Source: Deltaproteobacteria bacterium
GTDB lineage: Bacteria > Desulfobacterota > Binatia > UTPRO1
Assembly (NCBI GenBank): GCA_020852955.1
Contig: JADYZW010000062.1
Location: 62,001-126,000 of the forward strand
Direction: 5' to 3'
Length of the DNA: 64,000 nt
This document shows, one piece after another, positions 16,847 to 25,521 of this stretch. A program made the translations under genes and the position numbers. A model generated the notes under the pieces. That model had not been told where the DNA came from. It saw only the letters and a list, made by a program, of their open reading frames with translations, and did not search any database. Every line of letters starts with the position of its first letter. Position 1 is the stretch's first letter.

Positions 16847-19422
16847 CGCGCGCCTCCCGCGCCCCCGAGCGGCTTGACGATGGCCTCGTACTCGCGCGCC
16901 GCCCCGGCCATCCGGCGTGCGAGCGGGTCCTTCGCCTTGGCGGCCTCGTCGAATGCCGCCGCGTCGCCGCCCGGCAGACGGCGCGCCGCGATGCGCGCCG
17001 CGCGGTAGGCCGCGTCGGCCGCGACCGGCTCTTGGGCATACCGCGCCGCGAGCGTCGTGAACGCGGCGAGCGCGGTGTCGTCGTCGCCCGCCTCCTCGGC
17101 GAGCCCGCCGACGAGCGCGAGCCCGGCCGCGTGCCGCGCCGGCGGCAGCTCCGCCGTCGCGCCGGGCTCGAGCGCCTGCCGGGCGAGCGCCAGCGCCACC
17201 GCCGGCGCGCACTCGCGCAGGAGCTCGGCGACGCCGAGCGAGAGCGGCCGCGTGACGTCGCCGTCCTCGATGATGGCGGCGGCGACCGCCGCGTGCGCCG
17301 CGGCCCCGTCGCCGGCGAGCGCCAGCGCGCGCGCCCGGAGCGCGAGCGCTCCCGCGCTCCGGCCGTGTCCCCGGATCCATTCGTCGGCGATCGCGAGCGC
17401 TCCGGACCCGTCGCCCCGGTCGAGCGCGACGCCGCCGCGCGCCGCGAAGAGCGCGTCCGGCGCCGCCGCCCCGGCATTGGCCTGCGCCGCGGCGAGAACG
17501 CGCTCCGCTTCGCCGGAGAGCCCGAGGCCGCGATACGCGTCGGCTACGAGGATCTGGTCGTCGAGACCGAGCGCCGCCGCGTCGACGTGGGCCTCGTGCA
17601 GCGTCGCGAGCGCCTCGGCGACGGCGCCGCGCGCGAGCGCGCGCCGCACCGACTGCATCACGAGCGTGCGTCGCGCCGGGTCCGACGCCTCGGGCGTGAG
17701 ACGATCGAGGCGCTTCAAGCCCGCGCTGACGTCGCCGCCGACCCCGTCGAGGAGGGCGAGGCGCACGGTCGCCTGCCGCGCGGCGCGCGCGCCGTGCGCG
17801 CCCCCGACGAGGCGGTCGTAGATCCGGCGGGCCTCCTTCGGATCGCCGGCCGCTTCGGCGGCCGCGCCGAGATCGACCAGCACCGCACCCCGGTCCGAGG
17901 CCCCAAGGGCCTTCTCCGCCTCGCCGAGCAGCGTCCTGGCGGCGGCGACATCGCCCTCCGCGAGCGCGAGGCGGCCGCGCACCCAGACGGTCTCCGCGTC
18001 GGCTGCGAGCTCGGGGGGGCAGAGCGCGCCGAGGGCCGCGAGCTCGGCGGCGGCGGCCGCGGCGCTGCTGTCGGCGAGCGCCAGGCGCGCGCGGCCGCGC
18101 GCCGCGAGGCACGCGCCGAGCCCGCCCATGTCGCTCGCGCGCCGATAGTCGTCGCGCGCGACCGACGCCTTGCCGGCGAGCAGCGCGAGATCGCCGGCGA
18201 GGCCGCGAACGAGCCCGCCGGTCGGGTCGACCGCCGCCTCGACGGCGGCGGTCTGCAGCTCGGTCAGGAACTCCATGGCACGGTAGGCGAGCGCGATGTT
18301 GAGCCGCGCGCGCCAGGCCTCGGGAAAATCGGGATGGGCGCGGAGCGCGCGCCGGTACGCATCGACCACGGGCAGGAGCTTGCCCTCGGGAGCGCGGGTC
18401 GCGAAGAGCACGTCCGCCGCGAGGAACCTCGAGGCCGGCGTCACGACCGCCGGCGTGTCCTCGGCCTCGGGAAGCTTGCCGCGCGCGAGCGCCCCGACGA
18501 GCGCCGTGATCGTGTGGTCGCCGACATAGGGCGCGGCCTTCGGATCGGCGACGCAGACGGCGATGCCGCCGAAGCGCCGCCACAGACAGCGGAGCCCGTA
18601 CGTCGGGGCCGCGGGAGCCGGCGACGCCAGCGCGGATCCCCCGTCCTTCCCGGCCGCGTGCTCCCCGCTCGCCGCGAGCGCGGTGAGCACGGTCGCGCGC
18701 GGCGCCGCGGCCGCACCCGGCGGCTCGTGCGCGGCCGCGGCCCGCAACGCCGGGTCGTTGGTGCGCACCTCGCGGTCGACCTCCGCGACGGCGACCGGTT
18801 CATGGGCGGACGACGCGGGGGTCGCGGTCGGCGCCGGCCGCGCGGACGCGCGCGTCGCCGGCGCCTTCGCGGCGGTCGCTTTCGGCGCGGGCCGCACGGG
18901 CGCGGCGGACGCGGTCGGCTTCGCCGCCGGACGTCCCGGCGCAGCGGCAGCGGTCGGCGCGGCGCCGGGCGTGCGCGTCGGCTTCGGCGTCGGCGCCACG
19001 GTCTTCGTCGGCCCCGCCGCGAGCAGCTCGATCACCAGGCGCGGCGGATCGTCGACCGAGCGCGCGTCGATCCCGTGGACGGCGCCGCTCGGCTGGATGC
19101 GGATGCTGGTATCGCCCTTCTCCCCGGCCGTGAGGACGAGGTGCCGCACGGCGTCGCCGCCGTTGCCCCAGCCGTCGGCCCCGAAGTCCTGCCCCTGGAT
19201 GGCCGGCGCCACCTCGCTCCGCGGCACGCGGACCTCGAAGCCGTCGCCGGCGCGCGCCGCGAGCGCACCGCTCACCGGCTCGTTCAGGAAGAGGACGATG
19301 CACGCGCCGTCACGGTCGGCAATGACGTGCGGCGGCGACGCGAAGATGGGCGCGGCGCCGGCGCGGCTCGCGGCGAACGCGACGAGCACCGTCGCGAGGA
19401 GGATCGGGCGTGTCGGGCGCAT
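16843..19422 (-). CDS. Secreted TPR-repeat protein heading the flagellar two-component operon
   Basis: An 859-residue protein with a signal peptide (PILLATVLVAFAASRAGA), a ~115-residue beta-rich N-domain ending RLVIELLAAG (reminiscent of AMIN-type domains), a long Ala/Pro/Thr linker (about 125-285), then some 500 residues of Ala-rich TPR-like helical pairs. Export followed by a protein-interaction array suggests a periplasmic or surface scaffold. The ATG at 19422 is chosen over an upstream TTG because it lies 19 nt from the predicted sigma-54 start and leaves a clean signal peptide. Being translationally coupled to the kinase suggests a flagellar-assembly or polar-localisation role. I do not recognise a characterised homologue. 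Confidence 0.75.
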   Translation of the reverse strand: MRPTRPILLATVLVAFAASRAGAAPIFASPPHVIADRDGACIVLFLNEPVSGALAARAGDGFEVRVPRSEVAPAIQGQDFGADGWGNGGDAVRHLVLTAGEKGDTSIRIQPSGAVHGIDARSVDDPPRLVIELLAAGPTKTVAPTPKPTRTPGAAPTAAAAPGRPAAKPTASAAPVRPAPKATAAKAPATRASARPAPTATPASSAHEPVAVAEVDREVRTNDPALRAAAAHEPPGAAAAPRATVLTALAASGEHAAGKDGGSALASPAPAAPTYGLRCLWRRFGGIAVCVADPKAAPYVGDHTITALVGALARGKLPEAEDTPAVVTPASRFLAADVLFATRAPEGKLLPVVDAYRRALRAHPDFPEAWRARLNIALAYRAMEFLTELQTAAVEAAVDPTGGLVRGLAGDLALLAGKASVARDDYRRASDMGGLGACLAARGRARLALADSSAAAAAAELAALGALCPPELAADAETVWVRGRLALAEGDVAAARTLLGEAEKALGASDRGAVLVDLGAAAEAAGDPKEARRIYDRLVGGAHGARAARQATVRLALLDGVGGDVSAGLKRLDRLTPEASDPARRTLVMQSVRRALARGAVAEALATLHEAHVDAAALGLDDQILVADAYRGLGLSGEAERVLAAAQANAGAAAPDALFAARGGVALDRGDGSGALAIADEWIRGHGRSAGALALRARALALAGDGAAAHAAVAAAIIEDGDVTRPLSLGVAELLRECAPAVALALARQALEPGATAELPPARHAAGLALVGGLAEEAGDDDTALAAFTTLAARYAQEPVAADAAYRAARIAARRLPGGDAAAFDEAAKAKDPLARRMAGAAREYEAIVKPLGGAGGAR

Positions 19423-19431
19423 GACCGGACT

Positions 19432-19446
19432 CGGCAATTCTTGCCG
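19432..19446. promoter_or_regulatory. Palindrome over the transcription start of the TPR-flrB-flrC operon
   Basis: CGGCAATTCTTGCCG is a perfect 6+3+6 palindrome of the same family as the flgB and left-edge boxes. It lies downstream of the -12 element, across the predicted start near 19441. A protein bound here would be expected to repress rather than activate. Confidence 0.55.
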
Positions 19447-19451
19447 GGTTC

Positions 19452-19467
19452 AGCAACGGGTGTGCCG
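19452..19467 (-). promoter_or_regulatory. Sigma-54 promoter of the TPR-flrB-flrC operon
   Basis: Minus-strand CGGCACACCCGTTGCT keeps GGCAC and TTGCT at exact sigma-54 spacing, differing from consensus at two less-conserved positions. Confidence 0.6.
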
Positions 19468-19508
19468 CGACGCCCGCCGCGTCCTTGCTCGCGATTCCCG
19501 GCGACGTC

Positions 19509-19531
19509 GGCCCGCGGGACACGGGCGGGCC
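19509..19531. terminator. Possible hairpin terminator after dnaE2
   Basis: GGCCCGC...GCGGGCC forms a 7-bp GC stem with a 9-nt loop, 60-85 nt beyond the dnaE2 stop. No U-tract follows, so it is a weak call. Confidence 0.3.
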
Positions 19532-19593
19532 AGAGCGTTGGCCACGGGCGCGTCAGAGAGTTGTCCGCTCCGCGCCGATCGTCCGGGCCGCGC

Positions 19594-22500
19594 TCAGTAA
19601 AAGTCGTGGGACGGAGGCGCCGTCCCCGCGAGCGCGACCTCCTCGAACGCGCGGCCGAGCACGTGGACCACGCCGTCTACGCTCTGGACCGGCCCCTCGA
19701 CACACAGCATCCGGACCGCGTGCAGGAGCCCGCGATGCGCCCGGAACACCTCCGGCCGCACGGCGACGTTGCAGGTTCCCGTCTCGTCCTCCAGCGTGAG
19801 GAACACCATCCCCTTCGCGGTCCCGGGCCGCTGGCGCACGATGACGTGCCCCGCGACCCGCACGTACCGGCCATGCGTGGCGGAGCGCACGTCGGCGCTC
19901 GTCAGGATGCGCCGCGCCTTCAACGCGGAGCGCAGATGCGCCATCACGTGCGGACCCGTCGTGAGTCCCGTGCTCGCGTAGTCCGCGAGCGTCTCCTCGA
20001 GCGGCGTCATGGCGGGGAGCGGCGACGTCCCCCTCGGCGCCCGTTCCGCGCGCGCCCGCGCGACGAGCGTCCCCGGACGTCGCTCGAGCGCCGCGAGCTG
20101 CCAGAGGACGTCGCGGCGGCGCATCCCGTACGCGGCGCACGCGCCGGCCTGCGCGAGGCGCGTACGCTCGTCCTCCCGCAGCCCCGCGCGCTCGACCAGG
20201 TCGGCGAGCCCGTCGAACGGGGCGTGCCGCCGTTCGCGCTCGATGCGGCGGCCGGCGGCTTCGCGCAGGCCGCGCACGTAGCGCAGGCCCATGCGCACGG
20301 CGCCGCACTCGATCGTGCACGGCCAGGCCGAACGCGAGACGTCGATCGGCCGAAGCTCGACCCCGCGCCGCTCGGCGTCCTTCACGAGCGTCGCGGGATG
20401 ATAGAAGCCCATCGGCCAGTTGTTGAGCATGGCGCAGTAGAACGCCGCGGGGTGATGCGCCTTCAGGTAGGCCGAGGCGTACGCGATCAGCGCGAAGCTC
20501 GCGCTGTGCGATTCCGGGAATCCATAGAGCGCGAACGACGTGATGGAGCGGACGATCGCCTCCGCGGACTCGCCGACGATGCCCCGCTCGGCCATGCCGG
20601 ACCGCAGGCGCGTTTCGATCTGCGCCATGCGCTCCGCCGAGCGCTTGAAACCCATGGCGCGCCGCAGCTCCTCCGCCTCGCCACCCGAGAACCCGGCGAC
20701 GGTCATGGCCATGCGCAGCAGCTGCTCCTGGAACAACGGCACGCCGAGCGTGCGTTCGAGGATCGGCCGCAGGGAGGGATGGGGATACGTGACCGGCTCT
20801 CGCCGCGCGCGCCGGCGCAGATAGGGGTGCACCATCCGCCCGACGATCGGCCCCGGGCGGACGATCGCCACTTCGACGACGAGATCGTAGAAGCAGGCGG
20901 GCTTGAGCCTCGGCAGGATCGCCATCTGCGCCCGGCTCTCGACCTGGAAGACGCCGATGGTGTCGGCGCGCTGCAGCAGGTCGTAGACCGCCGGATCGTT
21001 CTGCGGCAGGCGGGCGAGATCGAGCTCGACACCGTCGTGCTCACGCACGAGCGGAATCGCGTCCTCCAGCACGGCCATCATGCCGAGGCCGAGCAGATCG
21101 ACCTTGATGATGCCGAGGTCGGCGCAGTCGTCCTTGTCCCATTGGATCACGACGCGGTTCGGCATGGACGCCGGCTCGAGCGGCACGACCTCGTCGAGCC
21201 GACCGGCGGCGAGCACCATGCCTCCCGAGTGCTGCCCGAGGTGGCGCGGCAGGTTCTCCATGCGCCGGACCAGCTCGACCAGCAACCGCACGCGCGGCGC
21301 GCGGGGGTCGAGGCCGGCGGCCGCGATCCGGCCCGGCACTTCGTCGTCGGGATCACGAAACTCGAAGGCCCGCAGCGACGACGCCAGGCGCGCCAGGCGC
21401 TCGGCGTCGAGCCCGAGCACCTTGCCGACCTCGCGCACCGCGCTGCGCGGCCGGTACGTGACGACGTTGGCCGTCATGGCCGCCCCGTGCGTCCCGTAGC
21501 GCCGGTAAACGTAGCGGATGACGGCCTCTCGACGGTCGCCGCTCGGAAGATCGATGTCGATGTCGGGCCATTCCCCGCGCTCTTCGGACAAGAATCGCTC
21601 GAAGAGCAGATCCATGCCGACGGGATCGACGGCGGTGATGCCGAGCGCAAAGCAGACGGCGCTGTTCGCCGCCGATCCGCGCCCCTGGGCGAGGATGCCC
21701 TGCTGGCGGCAGAACTCGACGATGTCCCAGACGATCAAGAAGTACCCCGCGAGATCGAGCCTTCCGATGATCCCGAGCTCGTGCTCCAGCTGCGCGCGGA
21801 CGCGCGCGGAGAGCGCGCCGTAGCGTCGGCGCGCGCCGCGCTCGACCAGGGCGCGCAGATGCCCGATGGCGGTGGCGTCGGGCGGAAGCGGAATGCCAGG
21901 AAACCGGTACCCGAGCTCCGCGAGCGTGAACGTACAGCGCTCGGCGATGCGGCGCGAGTTGCGCACGGCCTCGGGAACGTCGCGGAAGAGCGCGAGCATC
22001 TCGCGAGCGGATTTGAGATGGCGCTCGGCGTTGGGAAGCAACCGGCGGCCTGCCCCGTCGAGCGTGTTCCCGGCCCGCACGCAGGTGAGCACGTCGAGCA
22101 CGCGCCGGTCCTCCGGCTTCGCGTGCCGCACGTCGTTCGTCGCGACGATCGGCGCCTGCGCCGCGTCGGCGAGGGCGATCGATCGACGCGTCTCCCGTTC
22201 CTCGGAGCGATCCAGGTGGCGCCGGATCTCGACGTACACGTGCTCGGCGCCGAGCAGCGCCCGCAGGCGATCGAGCCGCGCCCGCGCGAGGCGATCGTCG
22301 CCCGCAAGCATCCCGCCGTCGCCGCCCGGCACGAGCGCGATCATCCCCCCGGCGTGCTCTTCGAGATCGTTCCACTCGAGTGCGCACCCGCCCTTCGGCG
22401 CCCGCGACTTTCCGCGCGTGATCAGCCGGCAGAGGTTGCGGTACCCGGCGCGCTCCGCGGCGAGCAGTCCGAACCGGCGCCCGGCGATCGCGACGTCGGC

Positions 22501-22704
22501 GCCGACCAGCGCCCGCACGCCGGACGCGCGCGCCGCCCGCGATGCGCGCGGCGCGCCGTACACTCCGTCGCGATCGAGGAGCGCGATCGTGTCGAGGCCG
22601 AGAGACGCCGCCCGCGCGACGAGGTCCTCCGGAAGGGACGCGCCCGCAAGGAAGCTGAACGCGCTGCGCGCGCGGAGCTCGACGTAGACCTCGGCGTCAA
22701 TCAT
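19594..22704 (-). CDS. dnaE2: Error-prone DNA polymerase III alpha subunit DnaE2 (ImuC)
   Basis: A 1036-residue C-family polymerase: N-terminal PHP domain (YVELRARSAFSFLAGASLPEDLV), polymerase core with RGSAANS near 342-348 and the catalytic PDIDID at 380-385, then helix-hairpin-helix and a C-terminal OB-fold (YVRVAGHVIVRQRPGTAKG). Length and the shortened C-terminus without the DnaE1 tail match DnaE2. With ImuA and ImuB it forms the damage-inducible mutasome that copies past lesions. The ATG at 22704 overlaps the imuB stop by 8 nt. Confidence 0.95.
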   Translation of the reverse strand: MIDAEVYVELRARSAFSFLAGASLPEDLVARAASLGLDTIALLDRDGVYGAPRASRAARASGVRALVGADVAIAGRRFGLLAAERAGYRNLCRLITRGKSRAPKGGCALEWNDLEEHAGGMIALVPGGDGGMLAGDDRLARARLDRLRALLGAEHVYVEIRRHLDRSEERETRRSIALADAAQAPIVATNDVRHAKPEDRRVLDVLTCVRAGNTLDGAGRRLLPNAERHLKSAREMLALFRDVPEAVRNSRRIAERCTFTLAELGYRFPGIPLPPDATAIGHLRALVERGARRRYGALSARVRAQLEHELGIIGRLDLAGYFLIVWDIVEFCRQQGILAQGRGSAANSAVCFALGITAVDPVGMDLLFERFLSEERGEWPDIDIDLPSGDRREAVIRYVYRRYGTHGAAMTANVVTYRPRSAVREVGKVLGLDAERLARLASSLRAFEFRDPDDEVPGRIAAAGLDPRAPRVRLLVELVRRMENLPRHLGQHSGGMVLAAGRLDEVVPLEPASMPNRVVIQWDKDDCADLGIIKVDLLGLGMMAVLEDAIPLVREHDGVELDLARLPQNDPAVYDLLQRADTIGVFQVESRAQMAILPRLKPACFYDLVVEVAIVRPGPIVGRMVHPYLRRRARREPVTYPHPSLRPILERTLGVPLFQEQLLRMAMTVAGFSGGEAEELRRAMGFKRSAERMAQIETRLRSGMAERGIVGESAEAIVRSITSFALYGFPESHSASFALIAYASAYLKAHHPAAFYCAMLNNWPMGFYHPATLVKDAERRGVELRPIDVSRSAWPCTIECGAVRMGLRYVRGLREAAGRRIERERRHAPFDGLADLVERAGLREDERTRLAQAGACAAYGMRRRDVLWQLAALERRPGTLVARARAERAPRGTSPLPAMTPLEETLADYASTGLTTGPHVMAHLRSALKARRILTSADVRSATHGRYVRVAGHVIVRQRPGTAKGMVFLTLEDETGTCNVAVRPEVFRAHRGLLHAVRMLCVEGPVQSVDGVVHVLGRAFEEVALAGTAPPSHDFY

Positions 22705-24193
22705 AGACGCCGTCCGTCGACCACCGCCCGGAGCGCGCATCGCGATAGACGCGATAGACGCCGCCGTCACTCAGCGCGACGTCGTAATACTCCCGCGCGT
22801 ACGGCTCGGAGGTCCACCAGTCCCCCCGCAGACGCCAGGGACCCGCCCAACGAACGACGCGTCCGCCGAATCCCGATCCGCGAACGTACGCGAGGGATCC
22901 CGGAGCGCCGAGGACCTCCACATCGACGGCGGGGCGAAACGCGCGGAGCGCCAGCCGGACGATCCGGAGCGGGACGTCCGCCGCGGCGACGGCCGCCGTC
23001 GACGATGGCCGGGACACCGCGCCGCCGAAGACCTCGACCTTCACGGCGCCCGGACGATGCGAATCCACGGGGCGCAGCACGCCGACCCGCTCGGGGCCGC
23101 AGAGCGCCGCCAGGCGGGCAAGCGTCGCCGCGAGCGCCGCCGGCGCGGGCCCGACGGGTTCGAGGAAATCGAGCTGCGTGGGGCGCATCCGCGCCGCGAC
23201 GCCGGCGACCCGGAGCCGCCCGACCGCTCGCCGGGGCGGACGCGACTCGAGGTGCGTTCGCGCGAGCGTCAGCAACGTCTTCGCGTCGACGGTCGGAGCG
23301 GCGACCGGAACGTTCCGCCGTTCTTGCCCGCCGTCTTCGAACCCGACGAGGAGATCGAGCTCCCGGCATCCGACCCCGGACACCGCCATCCGGGCGGTGA
23401 CGCACGCGAGGAGTCGGTGCAGCACGAACATCAGGGGCTCGAGGTGATCGACCGCGTACTCGAGCTCCATCCGTTCCTCGAAGACGGCGGGAGGCTCCTG
23501 CGGCACGAACGGAGCGTCCTCCCCCCGCGCGCGGCGAACCAGCGCCGCGCCGCGCGCGCCGAGCCGGTGTGCGAGCGCTCCGGAGGGCAGCGCGAGGAGA
23601 TCCCCGATCGTGCGGATCCCCCAGTCCACCAACGTCGAAGCCGTTGCCGGATCGGGTTCCAGCAGGTCCACGGGAAGCGGCGCCATGAACGCACGGGCGC
23701 CTCCCGGCGGGAGGATGCATACTCCGCCACCCTCACGCGCCGCGAGATACGCCGCGAGCTTGGCGTCGGCGATCCCGACCCATGCCGGCACGCCGCACCG
23801 CGCGGCGCGGGCGGCGAGCGCCGTCGCCAACGAGGGCTCGGCGCCCGCGAGGGTCCGGGTCCCTTCACATTCCAGGAACACCCGGTCGCGCCCGTTGCTC
23901 TCGATGCGCGGTCCCACCGTACGCGCCACGTCCGCGAGCGCGGCCGCGGCCGACGCCACGGCCGCATCGACGATCCTCCGCACGACCAGGGGCGCGTATC
24001 GCGCGCGCGCCTGCGCCACGCTCATTCCCGCTTCGACCCCTGCCTCCCGGGCGCGCCGCGAGACCGCGAGGATGCGCTGTCGCGCCGCCTCGCCCTCCGT
24101 CAGCGCGAGGGGCGTCTCGGCCAATTCCGGCTCGAACCGGAGATGCGCGGCCAGCAGCATCTCCGGAACCCAGAGACAGGCGATCCTCGGCAC
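22697..24193 (-). CDS. imuB: ImuB, catalytically inactive Y-family polymerase-like protein
   Basis: A 498-residue protein with the Y-family fold (N-terminal IACLWVPEMLLAAHLRF, helix-hairpin-helix segment LVDWGIRTIGDLLALPSGALAHRLG) and the long ImuB C-terminal extension (FGGRVVRWAGPWRLRGDWW). The acidic residues of an active Y-polymerase are missing: the N-terminal position reads CLWVPEM instead of a D-containing motif, and FLECEG replaces the SxDE motif. That fits ImuB's known role as an adaptor bridging DnaE2, the sliding clamp and ImuA. GTG start, 2 nt after the imuA stop; the longer upstream frame overlaps imuA and is rejected. Confidence 0.93.
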   Translation of the reverse strand: MPRIACLWVPEMLLAAHLRFEPELAETPLALTEGEAARQRILAVSRRAREAGVEAGMSVAQARARYAPLVVRRIVDAAVASAAAALADVARTVGPRIESNGRDRVFLECEGTRTLAGAEPSLATALAARAARCGVPAWVGIADAKLAAYLAAREGGGVCILPPGGARAFMAPLPVDLLEPDPATASTLVDWGIRTIGDLLALPSGALAHRLGARGAALVRRARGEDAPFVPQEPPAVFEERMELEYAVDHLEPLMFVLHRLLACVTARMAVSGVGCRELDLLVGFEDGGQERRNVPVAAPTVDAKTLLTLARTHLESRPPRRAVGRLRVAGVAARMRPTQLDFLEPVGPAPAALAATLARLAALCGPERVGVLRPVDSHRPGAVKVEVFGGAVSRPSSTAAVAAADVPLRIVRLALRAFRPAVDVEVLGAPGSLAYVRGSGFGGRVVRWAGPWRLRGDWWTSEPYAREYYDVALSDGGVYRVYRDARSGRWSTDGVYD

Positions 24194-24195
24194 GG

Positions 24196-24843
24196 TCACC
24201 TCGTGGGAGACGCGAAGAAGCGCAGCGGACGGTCGACCGGCGGTCCGCCTCTGCACTTCCGGACACGCAGCGCGCTCACCGTCCCCTCGAAGAACGAGCG
24301 GGAAGCCTCCGGCGGAGAAAATACGGGACGGGATACGGAGGCTTCCAGCACGAGCGTCGCGAACGTTCCCGCCACGCACGTCGCGGCGAGCACGACGAGC
24401 GTGGCGCGGCGAACGGTCGCCGCGCGGCTCACCCGGAGCCATGCCGCCGCGGGCAAGCGGAGCCTCCCGGCGAGGGAGCCTCCGAGATCGAGGACGACGA
24501 CGCGAAAGCCGCCGGCGCCGAGCACCAGCTCGACCGCGCGCACGGCCATAACGGGGTCGCGGGGAGCCACCCACAGGACCCGATCGAGATCGACTCCCGC
24601 ATCCCGCGCACCGTCGGGATCGAAGGCGTCGGGGAGATCGACCCAGGCGGCACACTCGCCCCGCCGCACGAACGACGACACGATGCGATGCGCCAAGGTC
24701 GTCTTTCCCGACGACGGACCACCGAAGACCTGGGCGACGCCTCCCTCCGGGAATCCGCGGTCGAGGACGGCGTCGAGTACGGCGAACGCCTCTTCCTGCC
24801 GGCGGGTCTCGGGACGGGGACGATGCGCGGCTCCGAACGGCAC
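24196..24843 (-). CDS. imuA: ImuA, RecA-like mutasome component
   Basis: A 215-residue RecA-fold protein with Walker A GGPSSGKTT at 41-49 preceded by GFPEGGVAQVFG, and a beta-strand VVVLDLGGSLAG as the Walker B region. ImuA/SulA-like proteins of this length head the imuA-imuB-dnaE2 operon in many bacteria and are needed for damage-induced mutagenesis. The C-terminal half is Arg-rich. Start is GTG; no better in-frame start exists. A direct repeat lies 9 nt upstream. Confidence 0.85.
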   Translation of the reverse strand: MPFGAAHRPRPETRRQEEAFAVLDAVLDRGFPEGGVAQVFGGPSSGKTTLAHRIVSSFVRRGECAAWVDLPDAFDPDGARDAGVDLDRVLWVAPRDPVMAVRAVELVLGAGGFRVVVLDLGGSLAGRLRLPAAAWLRVSRAATVRRATLVVLAATCVAGTFATLVLEASVSRPVFSPPEASRSFFEGTVSALRVRKCRGGPPVDRPLRFFASPTR

Positions 24844-24851
24844 GCACCCAG

Positions 24852-24870
24852 TTTCGCCTTCTTTTCGCCT
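24852..24870 (-). promoter_or_regulatory. Direct repeat upstream of imuA, candidate SOS operator
   Basis: TTTCGCCT-TCT-TTTCGCCT (minus strand AGGCGAAA twice) has an 11-bp period, one helical turn. It sits 9 nt before the imuA start, where a LexA-type repressor would block expression. Direct-repeat LexA boxes are known in alphaproteobacteria, but this sequence is not a described LexA motif. Confidence 0.35.
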
Positions 24871-24939
24871 CGACGCAACCCGGGGATCGGTCCCGGCCGG
24901 GAGGCGGCGGGTCGCCCGGCGGCCGCGGCGGAAGCGCGG

Positions 24940-25521
24940 CTACCCCGCGACGCCCACCCGCGCGCGCGTCGCGGCGGCCCAGCGCTCGAGTACCGGCGCG
25001 AGCGATCCGTCGAGGAGCGACGCCAGCGTCTCCCAGGCGCGCCCCTCCTCCGCCGCGAGGAGCTGCGGGGCGAGCGTCGCAATGTCCTCCCGCGCCGTCG
25101 ACGGCTCGTCCGCGGCGAGGAGCGCCAGCTGGTAGTCGAGGAGCAGCGTCAGGCGGAGCTCCTCCATCAAGCACGCCAGGAGGCCGTTCGCCGAACGCGT
25201 CTCCGATTCGCGGAGCAGCGTCGAGACCATGCGGCTCCGCGCCGCGACCCCGTCGAGCGTCTCGGCGAGGCTCCGGCGCTTCTCGGTCGCGAACGCCGCC
25301 GGGGATTGCGTCGAGATCCGCAAGCGCTCGACGCCCTTCGCGGCCCGGCGCGCGTACTGCTGCTCGTCGCCGGCGTGGAACGCCACCCCGTCGAGCTCGA
25401 TCGTGGTCACCATCTCCGCCGGATCGACGTGCATGCGGCTCGCCTCGACGATCTCGCCGACGGTCGCGCCGGATGCGACGCCGCCCGGGATCTCCCGCTC
25501 ATTGATGAAGACGTGCATCAT
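24940..25521 (-). CDS. Unknown protein, last gene of the glycosyltransferase operon
   Basis: A 193-residue protein I do not recognise. The first ~55 residues (MHVFINEREIPGGVASGATVGEIVEASRM..., then VTTIELDGVAFHAGDE) have the strand-helix-strand look of a ubiquitin/ThiS-like beta-grasp, though without the terminal GG. The rest is helical (SRMVSTLLRESETRSANGLLACLMEELRLTLLLDYQLALL). It overlaps the GT9 gene by 23 nt, so it is probably co-translated and acts with flagellin or surface glycan modification. Confidence 0.7.
   Translation of the reverse strand: MMHVFINEREIPGGVASGATVGEIVEASRMHVDPAEMVTTIELDGVAFHAGDEQQYARRAAKGVERLRISTQSPAAFATEKRRSLAETLDGVAARSRMVSTLLRESETRSANGLLACLMEELRLTLLLDYQLALLAADEPSTAREDIATLAPQLLAAEEGRAWETLASLLDGSLAPVLERWAAATRARVGVAG

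Noticed and set aside
16831..23400. 2189-codon open frame on the plus strand
   Set aside because: It lies antisense to the TPR gene, dnaE2 and imuB; it is Arg/Ala/Gly-rich without motifs, a by-product of high GC third positions.
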